Below are positions 55,556-64,000 of a DNA stretch of 64,000 nt, piece by piece. The first letter of the stretch is position 1, and every line of letters begins with the position of its first letter. The position numbers and the translations under genes were made by a program. The notes under the pieces are model-generated. The model was not told where the DNA came from. It searched no databases and was given only the letters and a program-made list of their open reading frames with translations. The DNA comes from Acinetobacter tianfuensis (GTDB lineage Bacteria > Pseudomonadota > Gammaproteobacteria > Pseudomonadales > Moraxellaceae): positions 186,001 to 250,000 of the forward strand of contig NZ_RAXV01000001.1 in the NCBI RefSeq assembly GCF_003611465.1. Direction: 5' to 3'.

Positions 55556-57577
55556 ATGAGTGATAGCCAGCCTTTCGAATTAGTCACCCACTTTGAGCCA
55601 GCGGGTGATCAGCCTCAAGCCATTCAAAAGCTTGTGCTGGGTGTGGAGCAAGGCTATCGCGATCAGCTGCTGCTTGGGGTTACGGGTTCAGGCAAAACCT
55701 ACACCATGGCGAATGTGATTGCGCAGACACAGCGCCCGACCATTATTATGGCGCATAACAAAACACTGGCAGCGCAGCTGTATGGAGAATTCAAAGCTTT
55801 TTTCCCGCACAATGCCGTGGAATATTTTGTCAGTTATTATGACTACTATCAGCCTGAAGCCTATGTGCCGTCTTCAGATACCTTTATTGAAAAAGACTCA
55901 TCCATTAATGATCATATTGATCAAATGCGTTTATCCGCTACGCGTGCGCTGTTAGAACGTAAAGACGCCATTATTATTGCATCCGTTTCTGCTATTTATG
56001 GTTTGGGTGATCCGAATGCTTATATGAGCATGCTGCTGCATATTGTGCAGGGTGACCGTATTAACCGTGATGACATCATCCGCCGTTTGGTCGAAATGCA
56101 GTACACCCGCAATGAGTTAGAGTTCTTGCGCGGTACTTACCGTATCCGCGGTGAAATTATCGATATTTTCCCTGCCGAATCGGATCAGCATGCAATCCGT
56201 ATTGAGCTGTTTGATGATGAAGTAGATTCGATCCGCTGGTTTGATCCTTTAACGGGCAAATTGGTGCGTAAAGTGCCCCGTGTGACGATTTATCCGAAAA
56301 GCCACTATGTGACGCCGAAAGATAATTTGCGCCGTGCAATTGATACCATCCGTGAAGAGCTGGCAGAACGTCTAGGCTTTTTCCGCGCCAATGACAAGCT
56401 GCTGGAAGCGCAGCGTATTGAACAGCGTACCCGCTATGATTTGGAAATGATGCAGCAGCTGGGTTATACCAACGGTATTGAAAACTATTCACGTCATTTA
56501 TCAGGCCGTCCTGCAGGTGAAGCGCCGCCGACACTGTTTGACTATATACCGGATGATGCGCTGCTGATTATTGATGAGTCGCACGTGACTGTGCCGCAGA
56601 TAGGCGCAATGTATAAAGGTGACCGTTCACGTAAAGAAAACTTGGTGAATTATGGTTTCCGTCTGCCTAGCGCGCTGGATAACCGGCCAATGAAATTTGA
56701 GGAGTGGGAGCGTATTGTTCCTGCCACGATATATGTCAGCGCAACGCCAGCACGTTATGAGCTGGAAAAGTCCGAACAGATTGTCGAACAGGTGGTGCGC
56801 CCGACAGGCTTAGTTGATCCGGAAATAGAAATCCGACCTGTACTGACACAAGTGGATGATGTGCTGTCTGAAATTAATAACCGTAAAGAGCTGAACGAAC
56901 GTGTTCTCATCACGACATTGACCAAACGTATGGCAGAAGACCTCACTTCATATTTAAAAGAATATGGCGTAAAAGTGGCTTATCTGCATTCAGACATTGA
57001 TACGGTTGAACGGACCAAAATTATTCATGAGCTGCGTTCAGGTATTTATGATGCTCTGGTCGGAATTAACCTGCTGCGTGAAGGCTTAGACATGCCTGAA
57101 GTCTCATTGGTCGCAATTTTAGATGCCGATAAAGAGGGTTTTTTGCGTTCTGAACGTTCTCTGATCCAAACCATTGGCCGTGCAGCGCGTAACTTAAACG
57201 GCAAAGCCATTTTATATGCAGACCGTATAACAGACTCCATGCAAAAGGCGATGGATGAAACGGAGCGCCGCCGTTTAAAACAGCTTGAATTTAACCAGCT
57301 GCATGGTATTACGCCGCGCAGCGCAGTACGTCAGGTCGTAAAAGATTTGGATGACGGTGAAGTTCTGACGGATGACCAAATTGAAGCAGGCGCAGAGGAT
57401 CAAGCTAAAGCATTAAGCGCAGATGAAATGCATTTGCTGTCAGATCCGAAGCTGCTGGCAAAGCATATGAGCAAATTGGAAAAAGAAATGCTGAAAGCTT
57501 CGAAGGAGCTTCAATTTGAACAGGCGGCCCGCTTACGTGATGAAATTCTGCGTTTGAAAGCGCAAATGCTGCAGTAA
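55556..57577 (+). CDS. uvrB: Excinuclease ABC subunit B
   Basis: The 673-residue protein has the same length as E. coli UvrB. It loads damaged DNA for UvrC incision in nucleotide excision repair. Walker A is residues 41-48 (GVTGSGKT); the beta-hairpin that clamps DNA is in [17 protein letters not shown]. Helicase motifs include [27 protein letters not shown] and [13 protein letters not shown] domain closes the protein ([28 protein letters not shown], contacting UvrC). No SOS-type operator was sought in detail. Confidence 0.97.
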   Translation: MSDSQPFELVTHFEPAGDQPQAIQKLVLGVEQGYRDQLLLGVTGSGKTYTMANVIAQTQRPTIIMAHNKTLAAQLYGEFKAFFPHNAVEYFVSYYDYYQPEAYVPSSDTFIEKDSSINDHIDQMRLSATRALLERKDAIIIASVSAIYGLGDPNAYMSMLLHIVQGDRINRDDIIRRLVEMQYTRNELEFLRGTYRIRGEIIDIFPAESDQHAIRIELFDDEVDSIRWFDPLTGKLVRKVPRVTIYPKSHYVTPKDNLRRAIDTIREELAERLGFFRANDKLLEAQRIEQRTRYDLEMMQQLGYTNGIENYSRHLSGRPAGEAPPTLFDYIPDDALLIIDESHVTVPQIGAMYKGDRSRKENLVNYGFRLPSALDNRPMKFEEWERIVPATIYVSATPARYELEKSEQIVEQVVRPTGLVDPEIEIRPVLTQVDDVLSEINNRKELNERVLITTLTKRMAEDLTSYLKEYGVKVAYLHSDIDTVERTKIIHELRSGIYDALVGINLLREGLDMPEVSLVAILDADKEGFLRSERSLIQTIGRAARNLNGKAILYADRITDSMQKAMDETERRRLKQLEFNQLHGITPRSAVRQVVKDLDDGEVLTDDQIEAGAEDQAKALSADEMHLLSDPKLLAKHMSKLEKEMLKASKELQFEQAARLRDEILRLKAQMLQ

Positions 57578-57696
57578 GTCAGAAATAAGAGATTGATTAA
57601 TTTTTACACAACCTAGACAGAGGCATGGGTTTTACGCGTTATTGTAAATAAGCAATTGTGAATGAAATACGGTTTTAAAGATGCAGGTAAAACTTG

Positions 57697-58284
57697 ATGA
57701 TCAATAATAATCTCCCTAAAGCTGGCTTTAGACTGGCTAAAATTCTTGCGGGCGGCGCTGTACTGGCGGGGCTGGGTGCTGTAACAATGGCTTATGCGCA
57801 AACTAAGCCCTTAAGTGTCGTAGAGCGGGTAGAGTTAGACCGCTATTTGGGTGTTTGGTATGAAGTAGCCCGCAAACCGCTGTCGTTTCAAAATAAATGT
57901 GCACGGGATGTCACCGCAGTTTATACCTTGAATGAAAATGGCAATGTGCAGGTAGAAAACAGCTGTGTTATGAAAGACGGCACACCGGCATCGTCTTTAG
58001 GTGAGGCATTTGTAGAAAATGCGCCATTTAACAGCAAATTGAAAGTCAGCTTTTTACCTGATGCGATCCGCTGGCTGCCTGCGGGCCGCGCTAATTACTG
58101 GATACTCAAATTAGATGATGACTATCAGACCGTTTTAGTGGGTGAGCCTAGGCGTAAATATATGTGGGTGCTTTCACGGACACCGCATCCTGAACAGCAG
58201 GTCATTCATGAATATTTAGAATATGCAAAATCAGTAGGATATGATTTATCCGATTTGATTCGGACAAAACAAACTGGAAAATAA
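57697..58284 (+). CDS. Lipocalin family protein (Blc-like)
   Basis: The 195-residue protein starts at the ATG at 57697. It has a hydrophobic N-terminus (LAGGAVLAGLGAVTMAYAQ), more a signal peptide than a lipobox. Lipocalin motifs are LDRYLGVWYEVARKPLSFQNKC and VLVGEPRRKYMWVLSRTPHP. Blc proteins bind lysophospholipids and fatty acids at the outer membrane; this one seems soluble or differently anchored, as no clear lipobox Cys is seen. It follows uvrB by about 120 bp. Confidence 0.87.
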   Translation: MINNNLPKAGFRLAKILAGGAVLAGLGAVTMAYAQTKPLSVVERVELDRYLGVWYEVARKPLSFQNKCARDVTAVYTLNENGNVQVENSCVMKDGTPASSLGEAFVENAPFNSKLKVSFLPDAIRWLPAGRANYWILKLDDDYQTVLVGEPRRKYMWVLSRTPHPEQQVIHEYLEYAKSVGYDLSDLIRTKQTGK

Positions 58285-58304
58285 TGCTGAATTTATAACA
58301 GATG

Positions 58305-58332
58305 TAAAAAACCATGCTTAAGCATGGTTTTT
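58305..58332 (+). terminator. Terminator of the lipocalin gene
   Basis: AAAAAACCATGCTTAAGCAT then GGTTTTTT, a perfect palindrome with a T-run. Confidence 0.9.
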
Positions 58333-58404
58333 TATTTGCTAGAATATTAAAGCTTTATTCTGCATGCTGCAGAGGCTGCTTAATTAATCAACTTGAGGTG
58401 AATG

Positions 58405-59343
58405 ATGTATAAAGGCGTTGCTTTGTCTGTATTGGCATCAGTCACTTTTGGGGTGCTGTATTTTTATACGCAGTTCCTGCAGCCGCTGGACAGCGAACAA
58501 ACCTTTGCTTGGCGTATGCTGGCAACTTTGCCTTTCCTCACTCTTTTTATGTATTTTACGGGTGACTTAAAGCATGCAGCAGAAATTTTTAAGCGCAGTG
58601 TACGTCAGCCAGTATTTCTTATTTGGCTGATTTTCAGCTCTTTGCTTTGTACAACGCAATTGTGGCTATTTTTATGGGGGCCGATTAACGGCCGCGGGCT
58701 GCAAGTTTCCTTGGGCTATTTTTTATTGCCTTTGGTCATGGTTCTGGTGGGATGCGTACTTTATAAAGAAAAGCTGTCGCATTGGCAGATAGCGGCGGTT
58801 ATTTTAGCTGTGCTGGGTGTTGGGCATGAAATCTGGCGTATTGGCAGCATTGCTTGGGAAACAGCTTATGTTGCCGTGGCATATCCTTTGTATTTCTTTT
58901 TGCGCCGCGTATTTCAAACGGACAATTTAGGCGGTTTTTGGTGGGATTTGATGCTGATTATCCCCGCTGCAATTTATCTAGGCTTTTACTATAGCGACAG
59001 CATGCCGCTTATTCTGCAATTGCCGCATTTGATTTGGGCCGTGATTGGGCTCGGGTTTTTAAGCGCTTTAGGGCTTGGAAGCTATATCTTGGCCAGCCGT
59101 ATGCTGCCTTTTGTGATTTTTGGCCTGCTCAGCTATTTAGAACCTGTCCTGCTGGCTTTTGCATCGATTATGCTTGGGGAGCGTGTAGAAGCGGGAGAAT
59201 GGCTGACGTATATACCAATTTGGCTGGCTGTACTGCTTTTGGTTATAGAAGGGACACTGCATTTGCTGAAGCAGCAGAAGCATAAAAAGGCGTTGGCTAA
59301 AAATATTGAAGGTATGCAAAAAAGGCTGGAAGATCAATTGTGA
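58405..59343 (+). CDS. rarD: EamA/RarD family transporter
   Basis: The 312-residue inner-membrane protein has about ten helices in two repeats. The N-terminus (MYKGVALSVLASVTFGVLYFYTQFLQP) and GRGLQVSLGYFLLPLVMVLVG match RarD, with PVLLAFASIMLGE near the end. GAGGTG precedes two ATGs (58402 and 58405); the second has better spacing. RarD transports an unknown small molecule (chloramphenicol tolerance in E. coli). Alone in its unit. Confidence 0.85.
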   Translation: MYKGVALSVLASVTFGVLYFYTQFLQPLDSEQTFAWRMLATLPFLTLFMYFTGDLKHAAEIFKRSVRQPVFLIWLIFSSLLCTTQLWLFLWGPINGRGLQVSLGYFLLPLVMVLVGCVLYKEKLSHWQIAAVILAVLGVGHEIWRIGSIAWETAYVAVAYPLYFFLRRVFQTDNLGGFWWDLMLIIPAAIYLGFYYSDSMPLILQLPHLIWAVIGLGFLSALGLGSYILASRMLPFVIFGLLSYLEPVLLAFASIMLGERVEAGEWLTYIPIWLAVLLLVIEGTLHLLKQQKHKKALAKNIEGMQKRLEDQL

Positions 59344-59551
59344 TTCCAGCGCTATTTGAGATGTGAAACATTAAATTTATATTAATCGTTCATAATTGAA
59401 TTTTGATTTTACTCAAAAAATAAAAAAAACGTAATTTTTCATTCATAGATGGTTTCTCGGTATTGATTAAAAAATGATAACTGTTTAACATTTGCAAAAC
59501 ATTAAAAAAAACCATTCATATTTCAAAAAATAATTTTTTGAGGGCTAGACG

Positions 59552-61309
59552 ATGCAAAACAGCAGTATTCCGTATCAAATACGCGCCGCATTATTACAGC
59601 TAGAACCTAGTCTGGATGTGGATTGGAACGAGCGTTTAACCGCCATTTTTAATGATGTAGATATGGCGCTTCGTGAAGAAATTGACAGTCAAATTTTAAG
59701 ATCTAAAGAAATTGTCTGGAACAGAATGACAAACACTTTTGAGTTTAAAGCACAGTCCAGTCTTGCAATTTTAAAACATGGTTTAAGCAATGAGCGGATG
59801 CGCGCAATTGCTAAAACCCTAAGTGAATCGCTTGAAGATTTAAAAACATTAGATGACAGCGCTCAAATTGCAGATTATTTAGAAAATGCAATCGAGCAGA
59901 TTGATCAAATCCAAGTGGACGAAAATTTTCTGCTGCAGCGGGAAAAACTGCTGATCCGCCGTACATTTTTGCTCAACGCAGCGAAAGTCATCCGCCGTAT
60001 GCAGATTACGCCGCCGCAGGGTGTCCGTCAGCTGAGCGAAGCGCAAATTAAATGTTTTATTATTGAAGTGTATATAAAGCAGCAGCTGCTGGGGTATTGG
60101 TTCAAGCCATTGCTGAAACGTAATTCACCGTTTATGAAGCTGCCGATTTTCAGATACTATTTAAGCAAACAGCAAAAAATCCGCCATTTTGAGTTGGTTA
60201 AAACCTCAGAGTTCATCTTTGTGACAGCGCCTGTTATGCAGGTCGAACATAACCCGTATTCTGTACGCCGTTTTTTAGCCGAAGAAAAAGGCGCGATACC
60301 AGATCAAGTTTTTTTGAATGTCATTGTGCTGGATTTGGCCCAAGCTGGCGAAAATGATTATATCGATCGTTTTAAAGCGCAAATTGAGTGTATGGTGACC
60401 ATTCAAAGTCAAATTCATGTCGATGTGATGGACTTGGTCATTCAGCTGGAAGAAGTATGTGAAAATACTTTAATTCCAATGCTGATTGAACCGATTCAAT
60501 TTGTTGCTAAAAATGCTGATGTGGTTGCGCAGATGCATTTGAAAAAATTTGAAAATGCATTAACCAGTGACTTTTTCAAACCTGTGCATGAAGCGGTTAA
60601 AACCCATTTGTCACATATTGAGGAATTTGATTATTTATATTTAAATGCCCACCGCTTATATTCTGAATTGCTTGCATATTATCGTGAGTTTAAAGAACAG
60701 CCTGCGCTGGTATTTAATCCGAATGTACAGCAGTTTGAATATAAACTGGTTGGCTTTTTAAAGCTGATGGAAAAACGCAGACAAGATACTTTTGTGCCGC
60801 TGAATCAGGCAGAATGGGATGTGATGCATCAGCGTTCGCTGAAACCGCTGCAGGATATCCGTTTTGTGATTACGGAAAGTTTGCTGGATTTCCGTGAACT
60901 GACCATCTATACCAACAAGCTGAAACGCCAAAGTGCAGAAAAAGCCTCTTTCTTAAAGCGCATGACTAAAGGCCAGCAAGCGGAGCGTGATTTGCTGGAA
61001 GCGCAGAAAGCAGGGCAGCAGCTGAAACATAAAATGTTTATGAGTATTCTGCAGGCGCCGCGGATGAGTCCTAGATGTTCAGTTTTCTTAGAATTTGAAA
61101 GCTTGCATAACTTTAGCGACAATGAGCGCCACTATGCTTTTCCTTGCGGTGATAATGGCCTGACACGTTTGCCTATTTTATTGCGCTTGCCAGATAATTA
61201 TACTGATTTTGACGTAGAAAACTTCAATGCGTCTATTCATTTTGATTTGAATTTTTCTGTAGCATCTAAAGCAGAGAAAATGAGCTATGAACTGAATTAC
61301 TCGACCTGA
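59552..61309 (+). CDS. Large cytosolic protein of unknown function
   Basis: The 585-residue protein has no signal peptide or membrane helix. The first ~180 residues are Leu/Glu-rich helices (NERLTAIFNDVDMALREEID, RMRAIAKTLSESLEDLK), with a coiled-coil stretch near residue 480 (QAERDLLEAQKAGQQLKHKM). Around residue 240 a mixed alpha/beta part includes VEHNPYSVRRFLAEEKG. The last ~80 residues look like a small beta domain. No family is recognised. It appears to be monocistronic, with a ribosome site (TTGAGG) before the ATG. Confidence 0.75.
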   Translation: MQNSSIPYQIRAALLQLEPSLDVDWNERLTAIFNDVDMALREEIDSQILRSKEIVWNRMTNTFEFKAQSSLAILKHGLSNERMRAIAKTLSESLEDLKTLDDSAQIADYLENAIEQIDQIQVDENFLLQREKLLIRRTFLLNAAKVIRRMQITPPQGVRQLSEAQIKCFIIEVYIKQQLLGYWFKPLLKRNSPFMKLPIFRYYLSKQQKIRHFELVKTSEFIFVTAPVMQVEHNPYSVRRFLAEEKGAIPDQVFLNVIVLDLAQAGENDYIDRFKAQIECMVTIQSQIHVDVMDLVIQLEEVCENTLIPMLIEPIQFVAKNADVVAQMHLKKFENALTSDFFKPVHEAVKTHLSHIEEFDYLYLNAHRLYSELLAYYREFKEQPALVFNPNVQQFEYKLVGFLKLMEKRRQDTFVPLNQAEWDVMHQRSLKPLQDIRFVITESLLDFRELTIYTNKLKRQSAEKASFLKRMTKGQQAERDLLEAQKAGQQLKHKMFMSILQAPRMSPRCSVFLEFESLHNFSDNERHYAFPCGDNGLTRLPILLRLPDNYTDFDVENFNASIHFDLNFSVASKAEKMSYELNYST

Positions 61310-61590
61310 TTTAACAATTTGATATAGGCTGTGACGAATTTAGAACTTAATAGCGCGTGATAAATAAGCAATTAAAAATTAATTATTTTTTTGCTGTAAA
61401 ATGTATATTTAAATGTTTTAAAAATAAAATCATCAAAATAATTACAACTATTTTTCTAATTTATAGTGAATATATAGGAAAATAGTCTCATCAAAATCTG
61501 CTTATGGATTCTATATTTTAGATAATTCCATTACAATTGTCGGGTTTTGAATTTAATGCCTAGATATACAATTAATTAGAGGACGTATCT

Positions 61591-63048
61591 GTGAGCAAAG
61601 AGACTATTATCGCCCTACATGCAGAGCACCAAGGTCGCTGGAAAAACCGTGAAGAAATTGCGGAACAAATGATTGCTTTGATCGGTAAGCTATATCGTGA
61701 GAAAAACATCGCAACGACTATTTACGGCCGTTCTTTAGTTAACCGTTCGGTTATCCAAATTCTTAAAGCGCACCGTTTCACACGCATGATGGACGTTGAG
61801 CTTTCTGTTGTAAACACTTTCCCAATTCTTGAAGCATTGGCGAAAATTGAAAACATTGGCACAGCTGAAATTGACCTAGGCAAACTTGCTGTAGAATTTA
61901 AAGCAAAAGGCGGCGATATCGACGCATTTGTTGCTGAATCTGTTCAGTCAGCACAAGGCCGTCCGACTGCTGTAGAAGGCAAAGACGTTGTTCTTTACGG
62001 TTTTGGCCGTATTGGCCGCATCTTAGCGCGCCTTATGATTGCTCAATCCGGTTTAGGCCGCGGTCTGAACCTAAAAGCAATTGTTGTGCGTAAATCATCT
62101 GACGGTGACTTGGAAAAACGTGCTTCTTTACTTCGCCGTGACTCTATTCATGGTTCATTCTCAGGTACAATTTCTGTAGATGAAGAAAACGAAGCAATTA
62201 TTGCAAACGGTCAATTCATCAAAGTTATTTATGCTTCTAGCCCTGCAGAAGTTGACTACACAGCTTATGGCATCAGCGATGCGCTTGTAATCGATAACAC
62301 GGGTAAATGGCGTGATGCAGAAGGTCTTTCTCAGCACCTTAACTGCCCAGGCGCTTCACGTGTAATCTTGACTGCACCTGGTAAAGGTGACATGAAGAAC
62401 GTTGTTTATGGTGTTAACCAAGGCGACATTCTTGATGAAGATGCAATTATCTCTGCTGCAAGCTGTACAACGAATGCGATCACTCCAACACTTAAAGTGT
62501 TAGATGACAAATACAAAGTATTAAATGGTCACGTTGAAACGGTTCACTCGTTCACAAACGACCAGAACTTAATTGACAACTACCATAAAGCTGACCGCCG
62601 TGGCCGTGCTGCGACACTGAACATGGTAATTACTGAAACTGGTGCGGCTAAAGCTGTTGCTAAAGCGCTTCCGGGCCTTAAAGGCAAATTGACTGGTAAC
62701 TCTGTACGTGTCCCGACTCCAAACGTATCTCTTGCTATTCTTAACTTAACACTTGAGAAAGAAGTAGAGCGTGAAGAAGTGAACGAATACATTCGTCAAA
62801 TTTCGATCAGCTCAAGCCTTCAAGGTCAGATCGGCTATACAAACTCTACTGAAGTTGTATCGTCTGACTTTATCGGTTCACGCACTGCAGGTGTATTTGA
62901 TGCGCAAGCAACGATTACTTCTGGCAATCGTTTAACTGCATACGTTTGGTATGACAACGAAGTTGGCTATAGCTGTCAAGTATTGCGTATTGCTGAACAA
63001 ATGGGCGGCGTAAGCTACCCTAAAATCCCTGCTGAAACTAATGCATAA
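61591..63048 (+). CDS. gap: Glyceraldehyde-3-phosphate dehydrogenase, long form with N-terminal extension
   Basis: The 485-residue protein has a GAPDH core beginning near residue 130: the NAD-binding GFGRIG motif at residues 137-142 and the active-site ASCTTNAITP with Cys292. About 125 extra N-terminal residues (helical, with RSLVNRSVIQILKAHRF) precede it, a form seen in Pseudomonas-type GAPDH, while standard GAPDH is about 335. The start is a GTG with GAGGA upstream. Codon use is that of a highly expressed gene (many GTA, CGT, GAA, AAA). Confidence 0.92.
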   Translation: MSKETIIALHAEHQGRWKNREEIAEQMIALIGKLYREKNIATTIYGRSLVNRSVIQILKAHRFTRMMDVELSVVNTFPILEALAKIENIGTAEIDLGKLAVEFKAKGGDIDAFVAESVQSAQGRPTAVEGKDVVLYGFGRIGRILARLMIAQSGLGRGLNLKAIVVRKSSDGDLEKRASLLRRDSIHGSFSGTISVDEENEAIIANGQFIKVIYASSPAEVDYTAYGISDALVIDNTGKWRDAEGLSQHLNCPGASRVILTAPGKGDMKNVVYGVNQGDILDEDAIISAASCTTNAITPTLKVLDDKYKVLNGHVETVHSFTNDQNLIDNYHKADRRGRAATLNMVITETGAAKAVAKALPGLKGKLTGNSVRVPTPNVSLAILNLTLEKEVEREEVNEYIRQISISSSLQGQIGYTNSTEVVSSDFIGSRTAGVFDAQATITSGNRLTAYVWYDNEVGYSCQVLRIAEQMGGVSYPKIPAETNA

Positions 63049-63063
63049 TTAGTCAGTACGGAA

Positions 63064-63096
63064 TAAAAAAGAGCCTCATATGAGGCTCTTTTTTAT
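63064..63096 (+). terminator. Terminator of gap
   Basis: AAAAAAGAGCCTCATATG then AGGCTCTTTTTT, a perfect hairpin 16 bp after the stop. Confidence 0.92.
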
Positions 63097-63321
63097 GTTT
63101 AACATGTTGCCTGCTGTGGATCAAAATATTCAGCCCAGCAGAGGGAAGCTTAGCCAGCACGATCAGTTAGGTGATTAAAGCAAAGCTTGTTGCTTAAATT
63201 ATTAAAAATAAGTACATGAAATAATTTAAAAAAATGCTACATAAAGTTGACGATTTTAAGCAGACTAAAATACTTGGATTTGAAATAATATAAAAAAGAT
63301 AAAAGAAGTTAAGGAATAACT

Positions 63322-64000
63322 TTGCAAATAAAACATATGCTGGGTGGATTGATCTTTATCGTGTTTGCAGCAATCTGTGGTGTATTGCTCGCAATCTGGG
63401 TATTTAAGCATTTTAATATTAATATTCCATTGGAAAATCAAAGTGTCCGTATTGATTTGCAGGAACCGCTGCAAGCAAAGGTGAAAATTCATGACGCGCT
63501 GAATGTCGATGTTACAGGGCGGGTCAATGCAGAAATTCCAATTCGGGAAAATTTAAATATTCCTTTAACTCAAACTCTGACACCGCGGGTATTTTTTGAT
63601 AACCAAGTGCCGATTAAAACCGTTATACCTGTACGTGAGACACTAAAAGTCAATCAAAACATGCCGATTGATACAAAGGTGCAGGTTAATGTAATGGGTA
63701 AGGAGATTACACTGCCTTTGAAAGGGATGATTCCAATTCAGTTGGATGTACCTATTCAAATAGATGTGCCTTTGGAACAAAAAATTCATCTTAAGTTTGA
63801 TGCGCCTGTACGTACACAGCTGAAAGAAAATCTGCATATACCGCTGGAAACAACGTTAAAAACCAATATTCCCATTGAAGGCAAACTGAATGTGCCAATT
63901 AAAACAGCGTTAAAGGCAACTGTAGATGTCAAAAATACTTTGCCTGTGAAAATTAAGCGCGGTGAATTGATCATTCCATTAAAAGATATGTCACTTTCTC
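63322..64000 (+). CDS. Membrane-anchored repetitive beta protein (3' end outside window)
   Basis: An open frame from the TTG at 63322, with AAGGA six bases upstream, runs to the window edge without a stop, giving at least 226 residues. The next ATG (63337) has poor spacing. One membrane segment (LGGLIFIVFAAICGVLLAIWVF, residues 7-28) is followed by a long stretch of short beta-like repeats built on alternating (I/V/L)-polar residues and IPL/VPI/IPI turns: NIPLTQ, VPIKTV, MPIDTK, VPIQID, VPLEQK, IPLETT, IPIEGK, VPIKTA. It looks like an elongated periplasmic strand stack. No family is recognised. Confidence 0.75.
   Translation, partial: MQIKHMLGGLIFIVFAAICGVLLAIWVFKHFNINIPLENQSVRIDLQEPLQAKVKIHDALNVDVTGRVNAEIPIRENLNIPLTQTLTPRVFFDNQVPIKTVIPVRETLKVNQNMPIDTKVQVNVMGKEITLPLKGMIPIQLDVPIQIDVPLEQKIHLKFDAPVRTQLKENLHIPLETTLKTNIPIEGKLNVPIKTALKATVDVKNTLPVKIKRGELIIPLKDMSLS

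Overview
The window looks like chromosomal DNA of an Acinetobacter species. The evidence is the AT-rich, moderate-GC sequence, the stand-alone trpGDC operon, the PcaF/PcaIJ/PcaC-type enzymes and the overall gene set (sthA, lipA, ubiCA, sodB, a long FadE-type dehydrogenase, OmpW, an A1S_2505-type protein). I see no insertion sequence, integrase, CRISPR array, rRNA or replication origin.

Region 1 (1-12,950) is catabolic. It opens with the 3' part of a DUF1302 outer-membrane-type gene, followed by a YeiH-type exporter and an AraC-type regulator. Then comes a complete beta-oxidation set: an IclR-type regulator, a 3-oxoadipyl-CoA-type thiolase, a two-domain 3-hydroxyacyl-CoA dehydrogenase and an enoyl-CoA hydratase on the minus strand, and an acyl-CoA dehydrogenase, both subunits of a 3-oxoacid CoA-transferase and an AlkK-like acyl-CoA ligase on the plus strand. 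The logic fits a dicarboxylate or related acid chain shortened to succinyl-CoA plus acetyl-CoA, like the dca/paa pathways. Three copies of a 15-bp TGCAAAA-type element, one before the IclR gene and two in the divergent hydratase/dehydrogenase gap, look like its operators. Codon use here is poorer in CTG and CGC than in the rest of the window.

Region 2 (13,000-35,160) is mostly core genes: pirin, an exported orphan, an L,D-transpeptidase, hemE, DUF817, DUF3015 and DUF4105 proteins, a globin-coupled diguanylate cyclase broken by one in-frame amber codon, a cupin, folE, an Smr protein, trpGDC, glnA behind a well-formed sigma-54 promoter with candidate NtrC sites, a polysaccharide deacetylase, ubiCA, a lipoprotein lipase and a DUF2726 protein.

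Region 3 (35,180-38,100) holds four tRNA-Asn(GTT) genes in three near-identical promoter-tRNA-terminator units, followed by AT-rich accessory genes (a YodC-like protein and a DUF2971 protein).

Region 4 (38,140-64,000) holds sodB, an NIF3-type protein, a DegS/AlgW-like protease, a PcaC-like protein, a FadE-type dehydrogenase, lipA, sthA, chrA, an MFS transporter with a newly seen 44-residue overlapping membrane ORF, an enlarged OmpW, a tandem-PAS/GGDEF protein whose signature reads GGYEF, an A1S_2505-type protein, uvrB, a lipocalin, rarD, a 585-residue orphan, a long-form GAPDH, and at the right edge the start of a membrane-anchored repetitive protein that runs off the window.

Nothing here is a clearly new multi-gene system. 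The best leads are the amber-interrupted globin cyclase together with the second cyclase's altered active site, the repeated tRNA-Asn units with compensatory stem changes, the DUF2726 start codon inside a tRNA terminator, the sigma-54/NtrC-like glnA control region, the putative IclR regulon, and the repetitive protein at the right edge.
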